Made by a program: the position numbers and the translations under genes. From NCBI GenBank assembly GCA_027943335.1, contig BSBK01005648.1:2097001-2161000 (forward strand): 64,000 nt of DNA, in the 5' to 3' direction. Each line of letters begins with the position of its first letter. Position 1 is the stretch's first letter. The notes under the pieces were generated by a model. It was not told where the DNA came from. It saw only the letters and a program-made list of their open reading frames with translations, and ran no database searches. Positions 1 to 9,936 of this stretch are shown piece by piece. Source of the DNA: Chamaecyparis obtusa (Eukaryota; Streptophyta; Pinopsida; Cupressales; Cupressaceae).

Positions 1-1
1 A

Positions 2-1108
2 AAAGTAGAGGCTCTTATGGAGAATTTTGAAGGCATTATGCATGTAGTAAATGAAAAGAGGGCTATTGTGAGTAAGACAGACCCTGAGAGGGCTAGGCAA
101 ATTTTGAGCCAGCCAGGATATGTGAGATTGACCCCAAGCGGAATCTATACAATGTAGAAGAGAAGTGGGTACACCGTTCTCTTACAATCATAGCAAAGAA
201 GTGAGGACATTCCTTCTACTTCTAGGGGAAAGAGACCAATGAATGATCCAGTAATGCAAGGACCCTCTCCAAAGAGGCAAATATAGGAAGGGTCAAGGTC
301 AGAGAAAAATGTATACTCTCCCTCTCAATCCCCCTTACATTTGGATGAACATGGGGTAGCAGAGTAGTTGGTATAGTTGAGAAATGAGGGAAACATTTTT
401 GTTTCCAATGATGAGCTGCAAGAAGGAGTACCAGAGGCACCTAAGGAGGTGGCCATGGATCTTACTATTGCCAAGTTTGAGGGTAAACAAATGGACCCTA
501 TTTTAAAACAAGCCAGTGATTCTTTTGTAGCTGATGATAAATTTGTTAGGACTAGGGCATTCTTCTAATTTTTGTGGAGAATGAAAATAAATAAGTTCAA
601 GGAGATCTATGAGAAGAAGAAAGAAGAATTCCCTCATAGGGACATCACAAAAATAGAGAATGAGACCAAGGAAGAAATGGTGAAGCAGTTTGAAAAGATC
701 ACTCCTGAGGAAGGGAGGGCTATGATCCATACTGTAGGGGTACTAATTCTACCAGAGTGGGATATTGCTGATGCAATAGTCTTTGATCAAGTCAAGAAGA
801 GCAAAGCAAAGACTCTTGCTACTATAGAATAGGCCCAACAAGCTGCTAGGGGAATTTATTTTTTAGAGGATCATCCAACCTTAGTGATGTGGTCCCTTAA
901 GAGGGAGCAAGATAAAGGAAAAAGGGAGGCTCTCTCCACAGGGTATGCAGGAAATTTATTGGTACAAAGAGTAGGTGAGACTTCAGGGGTTGAAGCTTCA
1001 AACCTAATTTTAGAGATTGCCAAGTTCAATGTCAAAGTGGCAGAGAAGGATGCCCAAGAAAAAGAGGAGCTCAGGCTCAAATTTGAAACTGTCCTCAAGT
1101 CTTACTAT
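2..1108 (+). pseudogene. Unrecognised decayed protein-coding frame
   Basis: One frame starting at base 2 stays protein-like for about 1.1 kb and enters from beyond the window. It is broken only by in-frame stops (near 155, 281, 365, 377, 566 and 830), most of them TAG, with no evident frameshift. The product would be hydrophilic and Lys/Glu-rich. It has a stretch around 95-150 reading PERARQILSQPGYVRLTPSG and a helical, charged segment at 572-832. I do not recognise the family and see no catalytic motif. It is probably the accessory or Gag-like gene of a mobile element, because all neighbours are elements and the decay style (Gln codon to TAG) is the same. Downstream, at about 1100, the sequence changes to repeat-rich non-coding DNA. 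Function unknown. Confidence 0.4.
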
Positions 1109-1176
1109 TGCCCAAAATTTCCCTGTCTTTCTTTTTCAACCACAGTCCTATTTTCCAAAAGAAATGCTCAAAGTGT

Positions 1177-1327
1177 CAAAAACCCAGTGTGTTTTCAACC
1201 TCTTCTCTGTAGGCTCAGAATGTTTTTGCCTTTCAGTTTGGAAACCCAGTGTGTTTTTGACCTCTCCACTCTAAAAATTTGGTGTATTTTTGACCCTGGC
1301 TCGAAAACCCTCTGTGTTTTCGACACC
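1177..1327. repeat. Short degenerate tandem repeat, four copies
   Basis: A roughly 22-bp unit of the type AAACCCAGTGTGTTTTNACC occurs four times, starting near 1177, 1240, 1272 and 1302. Spacing is irregular and the copies diverge. It follows the decayed frame directly and precedes the hairpin array. Confidence 0.5.
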
Positions 1328-1410
1328 TATATTTTTAGCCCTAAGTGCGCAACTCTGACAGGTGGGTCCCAGTGCCTAAGGCCATGCCAATGCAGAAGAT
1401 TCAATGGCTG

Positions 1411-2806
1411 TTGTATGATTGCATGGGATCTTTCGATCCCATGAGATCATACGACAACTGTTGATGTGGTGTCAGCAAGGGATCTTCGGCAGTCAAGACA
1501 AGCGGTCGACTCCAGCGGCCAACGGTCATTAGTTCTCATCATGCAGTTGGTCACATGATTGCATGGGCCTTCCTGGCTGCATGTGATCATGCAACAAATG
1601 GTAAGTGATCAAACCATAGTGCCGCCAGCGGTCGGTGACTAACACTTTACGGTTGGTCACATGATTGCATGGGCTCTTTCGAGCCCATGTGACCATGTGA
1701 AAAACCATCGGTGGTCTAGTTTTCAAGCGGTGGCGGTCAGTGGCTAGCATCATGTGGTTGGTCGCATGATCACATGGGCTCTTCTGAGCCCATGCGACCA
1801 TGCGACAAACTGTCAGCGGTTAGCATGCTTGCGGGTAGTGTTGCTATGGGTCCGTGCCAGCGTGTTAAGGTGTTTGTTGATGTGGTGGTCAGACTGAATG
1901 GGGGAGTGGCACGTGGCATCAGTGGGCCCAGTTGATGGTTTTTCAATGCATGGCTAACGGTCTATCACATGATTGCATAGCCCTTTTTTAGGCTATGTAA
2001 ACATGTGACAAACCGTTAGCTACACCAATAGAGCTTATGGTTTGCAGAGGGATAGAAAGAGATGAGCGACTGGTGCAAAATCTCAAAGAATATTCCAACC
2101 CCATGAGATCTTGTACCCGTCGTCCGATGGGAATCTCAGTTTGTGGATGCGTGGTTGTGCAGTTGAGGGATTACGTGTGGTTGCTAAGAGGAACTCAGGG
2201 TTAAGAAAAGTTCGGGCAACTTGGTGACAAGAGGAGATCTAAAGAGAAGGTGAGACCAGGGTTAAGTTTGTAGTGTAATGAATAGACCTGAGGTGTCTTG
2301 CGTGGTAGATGGGCCCAGGGTTAGGATATATCTAGCGACTCAGTGACTAAAGGGTATCTCACGTTCACCAAACTTAACCAGGGTTAGCTAAAGTATTAAA
2401 TGATTCTGTGACTGAAAGAAAATTGGAACTTGAGGTAAATGTCGAGTTAGTTTTGCAGTGCGATCGTAAGCCTGAGCATTTGTCAAAGTGGAGGTAGATT
2501 TTCTAAGGGTTGTCACATGATCGCATAAAGGCCTTTCAGCTCATGTGATCATGTGACCATTGACTTTTCAAGGCTATGTGGTTGGCTCCTATTGGGCCAC
2601 ATGGTAGGTTTGACAGGTGTTATGTTTTGCAGGCCCCAGGTGTCTTGCGCAGGAAGAGGCAGATTTCAAAAAGACTTGTCACATGATTGCATGAAAGCCT
2701 TTTGGCCTCATGCGATCATGTAACCATTGCTATGGCAAGCGGCTAGTTTCAAAGAGCTTGTCACATGATCACATGGGCCTTCCTAGCCGCATGCAATCAT
2801 GCTACC
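1411..2806. repeat. Array of eight imperfect inverted repeats (hairpins)
   Basis: Eight copies of a roughly 46-50 bp imperfect palindrome lie at 1411-1458, 1551-1594, 1655-1700, 1761-1807, 1964-2010, 2512-2557, 2678-2725 and 2760-2806. The left arm is of the type GTCACATGATTGCATGGGC. A loop of 4-8 bases (often CTTTC or CTTC) follows, then a right arm of the type GCCCATGTGATCATGTGAC. Base changes in one arm are often matched in the other: copy 1 has GGGATC/GATCCC, copy 3 GGGCTC/GAGCCC, copy 4 GGGCTC/GAGCCC, copy 5 ATAGCC/GGCTAT. Copies are separated by 55 to 500 bp of GC-richer sequence in which AGCGGT/GGTCAG-like words recur. No reading frame covers the array. Confidence 0.8.
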
Positions 2807-3950
2807 AGTGACCTTTTCAAGGTAGTGCAGCTTGTTTTTGGCAGACTTTCTTCCAAAGGGAAATGTTTGCAAGTGTGGCAGCTAAAAATTTATGATATTT
2901 TCAAGGGCGGTTGTGGTTGGATAGAATTTGTAGAGGATTTAGGTTGCCTTTTTGGGTCCTTTTTTATGATCTGATTAGATTTTTGAAGCATTCATGACAG
3001 AGTGGGCTTCCAGGGAGGTAGATGGATCAAAGTTGTTGATCTGCAAAGATGGACACGCAAACAAAATATCTAATCAGCCATGATATTCATAGAACACATT
3101 TATGATCAAAAGTGACCATTTTTAGGGATGATTATTATAATGCATATCTATGTAGCCCTAATTTGGAGATATTTTTTGACTCCTACTTGCGTGCAGTGAA
3201 GGTTGTGTATATTGTTTTTTTTGGATCCTGTAGTGCTCAGAATTCACATTTTGTAAAAAAGAAAGGCTCTTTCTTAGGAACCTATCTATGGCATTTCTTC
3301 TTGCCCTCTGGTTTTCCACATTCTGTAAATTCCCATTGATAATACAAGTATTGTAGAGGTAGTTTGTGACAATCCTTCATGTCCTTGTGCTTCCCTGTTT
3401 GCATTATCTCTTATTGGATTGAGGTTTATGAATGTTGTTAATGGAAATTGGGGTTCCTGGTCCCTCTCTCTTTCTGTGATTTATGTGTTACTATGTTTGA
3501 TCTAACTTAAATGTTTTGTGGGTATACTACAGCCCCTAGCAGTCTTGTCTCATTCCTACACCTAGTTGCAGAGGAGGATGTTTGTTTGCAGGTCATAGGT
3601 TGAGTTTTCTGTTCAAGCCTTCCTATGAAATACTTATGCAAACCTATCTAGTGAGTGGTGACTTATTAGACCTAATTTATTCATTGATATCATCCCTCTA
3701 TACTGAGATCCAACCCCTAGTTTTGGTGCATCACTTGGTAGGATAGATTTTCTTTCTGTTATTTCCCTTTTCTGCACTCCTTCTATCCCTTTCCCTCAAA
3801 AGTTTACATTTCATGTTAAGAGCAAATTTGGGTGACTATCCAAGAGGAACCAACCTAGAACTTGGAGGTCTCATCTCGGTTAGCAAAAGGTCCCACAACC
3901 TTGAGATGATTCTCTTGTTATACTAAGTTATCAAGACTATGAGAGCTTGA
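2807..3950. other. Non-coding stretch, no recognised feature
   Basis: About 1.1 kb of AT-rich DNA follows the hairpin array. Only short random-looking open frames are present. I see no LTR ends, primer-binding site or RNA gene. It is likely untranslated or LTR sequence of the decayed element whose frame begins at 3951. Confidence 0.35.
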
Positions 3951-4937
3951 ACTAAGGGTGCAAATTCAGTGTATAACACTTACAATGAGCTCAAGATAGA
4001 GCTGATTCAAAAGGATAAGTTAATTGCTGAGCTATTAGGACCACAAGATCATAGGTCACCACAACTGATGATAGCTGAAAAACCTACAGTGGCTTCATCT
4101 TCTAGCCTAATCATTGAGTTTCCACCATCCCCCTACTCAGAGACACATTCAGATGCAAGATTTAGTTGGGAGAAGCAACGATTAATAGAGGAAGCTAATA
4201 ATTTGAGAGAAATAAGGGTGTAGTTGGAGAAGGAAAAGGATGAACATGTGAAGGCCACAACTTTGGCAAACCAGAAGTATGAAGAAAAAATAATAGATGC
4301 AATGATGCAATTTGCACATGATTTGAAGCCCTCAATTTTCTTCAATCATGTCAGTAGGTTACATATTTTGTTTACTACTTTGAATAAAGATAAGACTGAG
4401 ATGTCACCAATTTTGAAAAGGTGGATTGAGAGGTCTCCAAATGTGAAATTATTTTGTTTATTGTCTAAAGGCCAAGAAGACCCTAATCCACTGATTAAGC
4501 TAGTGCACCAGGCTGTGAAGAAAATAGTAGAATATGACATTATTTTGGGTAATTTCATAAGGAAATCAAATATGTTGAAAGGGGAGTTGATGCTTTCAAA
4601 TTATGAATTGATACCAACTATTCTCATATAGCGAGGAGAATTAAAAGAATTATATCAGTGGAGAGAAGAGATGGATGCACTTTTGTCAAAGAGAGTGACT
4701 GGTGTCTTAGGTGACACCTATTCTTTTATTAGCACCATCAAACTATTAATGAATGCAAAATCAATGTTTGATCAAATTCAGCATAAGATCAGTCAAATAG
4801 AGAATGAATGGGAATAGTTATCTAGAAAGAAAGATAAGTTTGCAGATTTTGAATTCCCAAGTGAAGATGTGTACAATTGGTGGAGGTATCATTACATACC
4901 TCATGCAGAAAAAGTAAATACTTCACCAACCTCTTGA
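3951..4937 (+). pseudogene. Unrecognised decayed coiled-coil protein
   Basis: One frame runs from just after a TGA (3948-3950) to TGA at 4935-4937, about 328 codons. It is interrupted by in-frame TAG codons at 4221-4223 and 4629-4631 and near 4815, with no frameshift. The product is Lys/Glu-rich and helical. Heptad-like segments lie at the N-terminus (ELKIELIQKDKLIAELL) and in the middle (residues of about 85-130), and the C-terminus reads VYNWWRYHYIPHAEK. There is no zinc knuckle, protease or polymerase motif. No start codon is secure, because the frame opens at a stop. The similar size and decay style to the frame at 2-1108 suggest an element-encoded gene, but I cannot name it. Confidence 0.4.
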
Positions 4938-6072
4938 GACAAGTGAAGGTAGTTACCTTTTGAGTCATGAAGGTTGTTGAGAAGTAGAAAAATATTTATT
5001 ACAAGATGGACAGCAAGATATTGCAATCAGATTTGTTGAAAGAAGCTGAGGACAACATTGAAGACATGAAACAATGTGGCTTATCTACAAATATCTCATC
5101 TATTTCATCAATGTATTTATTGTAAACCAAATAGGGTTGTTGTAAAGTTTTAGGGTTAGGAATTTTGTAAACCCTAGAATGATCGGTAGCTTGTTGCACT
5201 TCCTTGTATATAAAGGATTTTCCATGATCATTCTAGGCATTGAGAGTCTAGGAGTTAAAAAGATAGAGATTCTGAAACCCTAGCCCTCAGTCGAGGATTG
5301 TAACATTTTTTATCATTCTTATCAAAGAAATAGAGAAGTACAGGTTGCTACTACTATTTTGCAAGCTTATTGTTCAGAATATGATGTATACAATGTTCAA
5401 GGTTATACTTAATACAAATCTCAATTATTTGTCTCTCCTTTGAGTTTATTCTATAAATCTTTAAGTCTTTCTAAGATTTATATGTATGTGTTTGGCTTTG
5501 AGTTCTGATCTAGGATTGGATTAAATATTGCTCAGGGTGGGATACATGTTTACTGAATCTGTTTGAGGATTTTATATAAGTAGGAAAGAGTTGATGTGTT
5601 TGTATTTATGTTTAAAGACTAGATTCTCTTCAAAAAATCTTTGTTTTCATTATGTCTTCTAATATTTTGCCCAATGGATAGGTCACTGGCATGTATTTTC
5701 CTATCTTTGCTTTGTGGGGAATGATCAAAACCTTGTAATCTTAAAACATTGAATCATTACTAGTCATTTTACTTTTATTTACATTTACAGTTGTTCTACC
5801 TAGTGATGGAGAGTTAATGAATAATAGGTTTTTATTTAGTCCTTTCTCACTGTCATCTGTTGTTAGATCCAGTATTGAGTAAGGAATAGAGTTATATCTA
5901 TTAGATCAGGTCTACCCACCTTGGTTTTGCAGAGCTAGAAGTGAAGAGGGAAGTCTTGTCCCTATAGTTGGTCCAATTGCTTATATATTTCCCACATTTG
6001 GAATTAACCACTCCTTAACATTAGTCATAAGCATATTAGTATCTCTTTGAGTGTAAAATCTTTTTAGAACCA
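4938..6072. other. LTR-like non-coding region
   Basis: No coding frame is credible here. The stretch holds a promoter-like TATA motif (5207-5216), telobox-like words (AAACCCTA near 5168 and 5274) and poly-T runs, as seen in plant LTRs. I could not find a matching second copy in the window, so the boundaries of any LTR are unknown. Confidence 0.3.
5207..5216 (+). promoter_or_regulatory. TATA box of a putative LTR promoter
   Basis: TATATAAAGG lies downstream of the decayed frame ending at 4937 and just after an ACCCTAGAATGATC segment. The surrounding composition resembles plant LTR promoters. Assignment rests on the motif alone. Confidence 0.35.
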
Positions 6073-7281
6073 ACATTACCTTTGATCTTGCTAAAATAAT
6101 TAAGGCACCTGATGGACCTCTCTACATTGTCGTGAGGATTAATGTTATTCCTTCCCATGGTACTCTTGTTGATCCTACTTGCATGGTAAATGTGATAATT
6201 TAAGAACATATTTTTTTGTAAATAATTACAAAAGGATTTTTATGATAAATCTGATGTTCTGATTCAAACTTGCAATGATTTCATTTATCCTTCCCATGTC
6301 TCTATTTCCTTTCTTGTGAAAGTTGGTGGTAAAGCTATGGATACTACTTTTACTGAACAAATCCTACTTTTGATCAATTTGAAGTTAAAATTGGTCTTCC
6401 TTGGCTTACCTATATGAATTCCATGGCTTATCCTATTCATAAATGTGTTAAATCCCCTTATAAAGGAGAAATCATCACTGTTAATCATAGTCTTTATCAG
6501 TCTTCTGTGCCTAGAGATTTTGTTGACCTTGATTTCTTCTGGCCTAACATACCTCAACCTATTAAAACCTATCTTGAATATATCTTTTGATCATACCAAG
6601 CCTATAAGATTCAAAATATCTATGGGAATAGTAAACCCAAGGATGATCCTTCTAAAGGAGTTCTTCCCACACCACCTATTCCTCCTTTACATCTTATTAC
6701 TTCTTCCCATCCTACTCTTGTTATCTCTCAACGTAATGTGGTTCCTTTCGTTCTTCCTCCTAAAGAAGAAAAGGACCTGATGTTGATTGATCCTATTCCA
6801 TCTCAAATATCTAATAATACAAAACATAATCGACATGATTGTGACCATTGTAGCCAACATCATGCTATAGCCCATGCCTGCATGTCTCAACACATCTCTT
6901 TACCTCATATATCTTCACTTCCCTTTGACCATCCTATGAATGAGTCTATAGAGGAAGAGAATATCAATGAAGTTAAAATGAAAAAAATATCATGATTCTA
7001 TTCGTATCTTGGATTCTATTATGATTAATATTGATGAAGAAGATACTCTCGATGATTATGTTCATAAAACTAATAATGGCATGCATACTACTGATTTAGA
7101 TGATATGTATGAGACTATTGATCTTGAAAATGATTTATCAAAAATTCTCTCACAACAATTATCTATTGCTACTAATGATAGCTCTTCACAAAATGGTCCT
7201 TGTTTGGATATTGTTCCTTCTACTATGCTTGATGTTTCTCCTCTTGCAAGTTGTCCACATTCTCTAAACAATATGGATTGA
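6073..7281 (+). pseudogene. Degenerate gypsy-like protease region
   Basis: Several short frames, joined by frameshifts, resemble the part of Ty3/gypsy polyproteins around the aspartic protease. An N-terminal stretch near 6160 reads LVDPTCMVNVI, where related proteins have LIDGG. Near 6390 follows a segment of the type KIGLPWLTYMNSMAYPIHKC, then KSPYKGEIITVNHSLY, the usual LGxPWLxxMxAxxSxxHxCLKFPYxG signature after the protease core. A Pro-rich and then acidic tail runs to a TGA at 7279-7281. The catalytic Asp-Ser/Thr-Gly is not intact. Gag lies outside or is lost upstream, and no reverse transcriptase follows. Best read as a truncated, dead gypsy relic in plus orientation. Confidence 0.5.
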
Positions 7282-7930
7282 GATAGGGGGGAGGATGATT
7301 CTCTTGACAAGCTCCTCTTGTACGATGGATCTTTTTGTGTTTTCCTGTTGTATTGCACTTCTCTTGTGATGTGCTACTTATTATATATATTTTAGATTTA
7401 TTTAAATGGCCCTTTTTTCTCTATTTGCACAAGGTGATAAAGGAATCAAAATGTCATAATCATTCTTCTATTTGTATCTCACTACTTCTTTATGTTGTCA
7501 CATATTTTTTGTACATGTGCCATTGTTTGTAACTATGCCTTTGTGTTGTCTACTTCGGATGATACAAAATAGTAGCCACCAATTATTTTTGGTCTCTGTG
7601 ATGCCGACCAAAAAGACTCTTGTTTTTAACTCTTACATGTCTTTCTTCCATTGTGTTCCAGTTCTAATTTTTTAAAGGGATTATTATATTTCATTTTGAC
7701 ATAATATATTACATATTATCATATGATCATAGTGACCCTAGAGTTTGTAGATACTTTTTGTGCTCTCTTTTGTCATGTGACCATTTCACTTAACTTGTTC
7801 TTTTTTGGGGGCATGTGATAGTGGAAATGTCTCTAGTAGATGCATGTACACTATCATGTTAAAGCTATTTCTCCCATTAAGGTGTTTGCAATTACTTTAA
7901 CATGGGGGTATACACTCTACTCACATTTTT

Positions 7931-7974
7931 CACACAGACACACAGACACACAGGCACACAGACACGCAGACATA

Positions 7975-8012
<38 letters not shown>
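7931..8012. repeat. (CA)n microsatellite
   Basis: About 80 bp of CA repeat, imperfect in the left half (CACAGACACACAG types) and pure in the right half from about 7976. The Thr/His open frame across it is an artefact of the repeat. Confidence 0.95.
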
Positions 8013-8014
<2 letters not shown>

Positions 8015-8040
8015 TTTTTTTGACATATATTTTTCACTTT

Positions 8041-8170
8041 TGGATCCATTATGGACACACAATCCTTAAGGAAAAATCCCTCTTATCTTTTGGATCCCTT
8101 ATGGACACATAATTCTTAAGTAAAAATTCCTCTTTACTCTTGACCCCTTATGGACACACAATCCTTAAGG
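8041..8170. repeat. Tandem repeat, about 50-bp unit, three copies
   Basis: The unit TGGATCCNTTATGGACACAC followed by AATCCTTAAGGAAAAATTCCTC is repeated from 8041, 8091 and about 8140, with the last copy partial. It lies just left of the polypurine tract. Confidence 0.8.
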
Positions 8171-8178
8171 ACAGTGTT

Positions 8179-8193
8179 ACCAAAGGGGGAGAT
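8179..8193 (+). promoter_or_regulatory. Polypurine tract adjoining the C2 LTR
   Basis: ACCAAAGGGGGAGAT stands directly before the LTR start (TATTGGA, probably once TGTTGGA). In the other copia-type elements here (14409-14424 and 49545-49558) the same motif primes plus-strand synthesis and sits before the 3' LTR. Here the LTR is followed by a primer-binding site and gag, so this LTR has an internal 3' end on its left and an internal 5' end on its right. Confidence 0.6.
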
Positions 8194-8745
8194 TATTGGA
8201 TATTGGTTGGAATTATTTCTATTTAGGTTGATGACATTCATTTTTTTTCATTTATGTCAACATATGTTTCATTTTTATGTTGATATGTTTAAGTTCTATG
8301 TTGGTTTTATCAGACAAAATGCGTTTTAGGTTGCTTTAGGCAGTTGGACAAAGTTGTACGAAAAATGTAAAATAATTTAGAGTATGTGGGCATGAATTTT
8401 TTATATTGAGTGTGTTTAGACCTTATGGATAATTTCTCATGGATTCATGTTGTGATTTGAGGAATTTACAATCATTTTAGTGAAGACTAGTTGCAGAACA
8501 AAGATAGGGAATTATGCTAAAGTTGGTTGCTGATTTTTGAGTATAAATTGGTTGTGAGATGGAATCATGGTATGAAAGCTTAATGAATGGAAGGAGACTC
8601 AAACTAGAGTACATTTTTGGATTTATGGCTTAATTGAGTCATGCTTCTATCAGAGCTAGCATTTGGAATTCACATTTTTATATTTGGGAGTCGACTAGGT
8701 GATGTAACATGTGTAATGGATTGCAAAGAATTGATTGTGGATCTT
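8194..8745 (+). repeat. C2 5' LTR, first part
   Basis: Starts TATTGG directly after a polypurine tract and runs to the C1 insertion. The last six bases, GATCTT (8740-8745), are repeated after C1 at 15563-15568, which proves continuity with the second part. No coding frame. Confidence 0.75.
8740..8745. repeat. Left target-site duplication of C1 (GATCTT)
   Basis: GATCTT immediately precedes the TG of the C1 5' LTR and recurs immediately after the CA of its 3' LTR at 15563-15568. Confidence 0.85.
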
Positions 8746-9905
8746 TGTTAGGAATGAATGCAAAGTGTTTTGGTAGTCATTCTGTAGCAGTTGTTGTTGC
8801 ATTCATGACTTGGATTGTCATTGATGTCAACACAGTGATATTCTGGATATTAGTAGGAAAGTAGGTACAGTTTTGTTTTGGGCACATGTTTTATTGTAGA
8901 TTGGCTTTTGCATAATTGATGGTATGTTCTTTGGTGTGTTATTAACCTACGGTTAACAATGCAAAAATAAATTCATACATTTGTAAGATTTATGAGCATT
9001 TTGGTGAAAGCAGTGTTTAGACAGTGTTTCTGTGTAGCGATGTTCAGAAATCGGAGGATATCTCTTAGCTGGGATGGAATCTGATTTTGCGCAGTTAAAG
9101 GGATGTTGGAGACTCATTAATGATGACATGGTTCATAGCACAAACTTTTAGGATATGTTTGGAGAAAGTTACAATAACTGGAAGCCAACAATTTTATGTG
9201 AATTCTGTGTGTAGCGTGTAGAATTAATTATTTTTTAATTGAGGACCGACTCATTTGTAATTATTTGAGTTTGGTATATAAGAAGGAATTTTTTCCTTAT
9301 TGTAATGTGTACTATGAATATTGAGATGCGAATATATGCATGAAGTGAAGAAAAGAGCTAATTCAGTGATGAAGGAAGACTTGTGAGTACATAGATCTGG
9401 AATTGTGATCTTGTGTAGTAGAGAGTGCAGTTTTGGCACAGTGTGAAGGAGGTAATATATTTCATATTATTCTATTGAATAATTCTAAGATCTTTTGGAC
9501 AGTGGGTTTAGAGATCTTGCCTTGAAGCTATTTGGGCAGTGGGTCCTTCTGTCTTCCATAAACTCTTAATCGGGTTAGAATCTTTTAACAGGAATTCAAA
9601 ATCTCCTAACAGGGATTTATATGTACTAAATGTATTTTAGAAGACTCCTAATAGGGTCCATCCTCTAACAAGGAACTTTCATATTAGTGCATCATTTTGT
9701 GGGCATCATTCCCACTGGGGTTTACTCTTTTCAAGAGGTTCCCTAGTTAACATATCTTGTGTTATTGTGCAATTGTGTATGGTTATCTTTCTATGGTTGA
9801 CCAGTACATTGATTATATTGTTTAAATCTGTTGAATGGATAAATTATCTGATAACTGATTCAACCCCCCACTCTTATTTATCTTGGGGATCTTTACTTTC
9901 TAACA
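8746..9905 (+). repeat. C1 5' LTR
   Basis: 1,160 bp from TGTTAGGAATGAATGC to CTTTCTAACA. It closely matches 14425-15562, with scattered substitutions and about 22 extra bases near 9240. A TATATAAG box lies at 9275-9282. Near the 3' end it has a T-rich and C-rich stretch (CAACCCCCCACTC) typical of this LTR group. The open frame at 9767-10009 merely crosses the LTR into the gag leader. Confidence 0.95.
9275..9282 (+). promoter_or_regulatory. TATA box of the C1 5' LTR
   Basis: TATATAAG in GGTATATAAGAAGG is conserved in the 3' LTR at 14932-14939. It is the likely core promoter for the element RNA. Confidence 0.7.
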
Positions 9906-9907
9906 AT

Positions 9908-9919
9908 TGGTATCAAAGC
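9908..9919 (+). promoter_or_regulatory. C1 primer-binding site
   Basis: TGGTATCAAAGC, two bases after the LTR. It differs at one base from the common plant site TGGTATCAGAGC, which is complementary to the 3' end of initiator methionine tRNA. Confidence 0.9.
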
Positions 9920-9936
9920 AGCAGGTCCTTGAAAGA

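Larger units (their letters stand above)
7282..8193. other. Non-coding stretch with simple repeats, ending in a polypurine tract
   Basis: No coding frame. The stretch contains the CA microsatellite and the tandem repeats listed separately. It ends with a copia-style polypurine tract immediately before the C2 LTR, so its right part may be the 3' untranslated end of another copia copy. Confidence 0.45.

Noticed and set aside
1411..2806. CRISPR-like array
   Set aside because: Repeats are palindromic with irregular 55-500 bp gaps, no constant repeat-spacer length and no cas genes, and all surroundings are plant retroelements.
7840..8112. Open frame rich in Thr-His repeats
   Set aside because: Produced entirely by the CA microsatellite and the tandem repeats; no flanking protein-like sequence.
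9908..9919. tRNA gene fragments at 9908, 16394, 43874 and 61273
   Set aside because: Only 12-18 bases complementary to tRNA 3' ends, at LTR edges: primer-binding sites, not tRNA genes.
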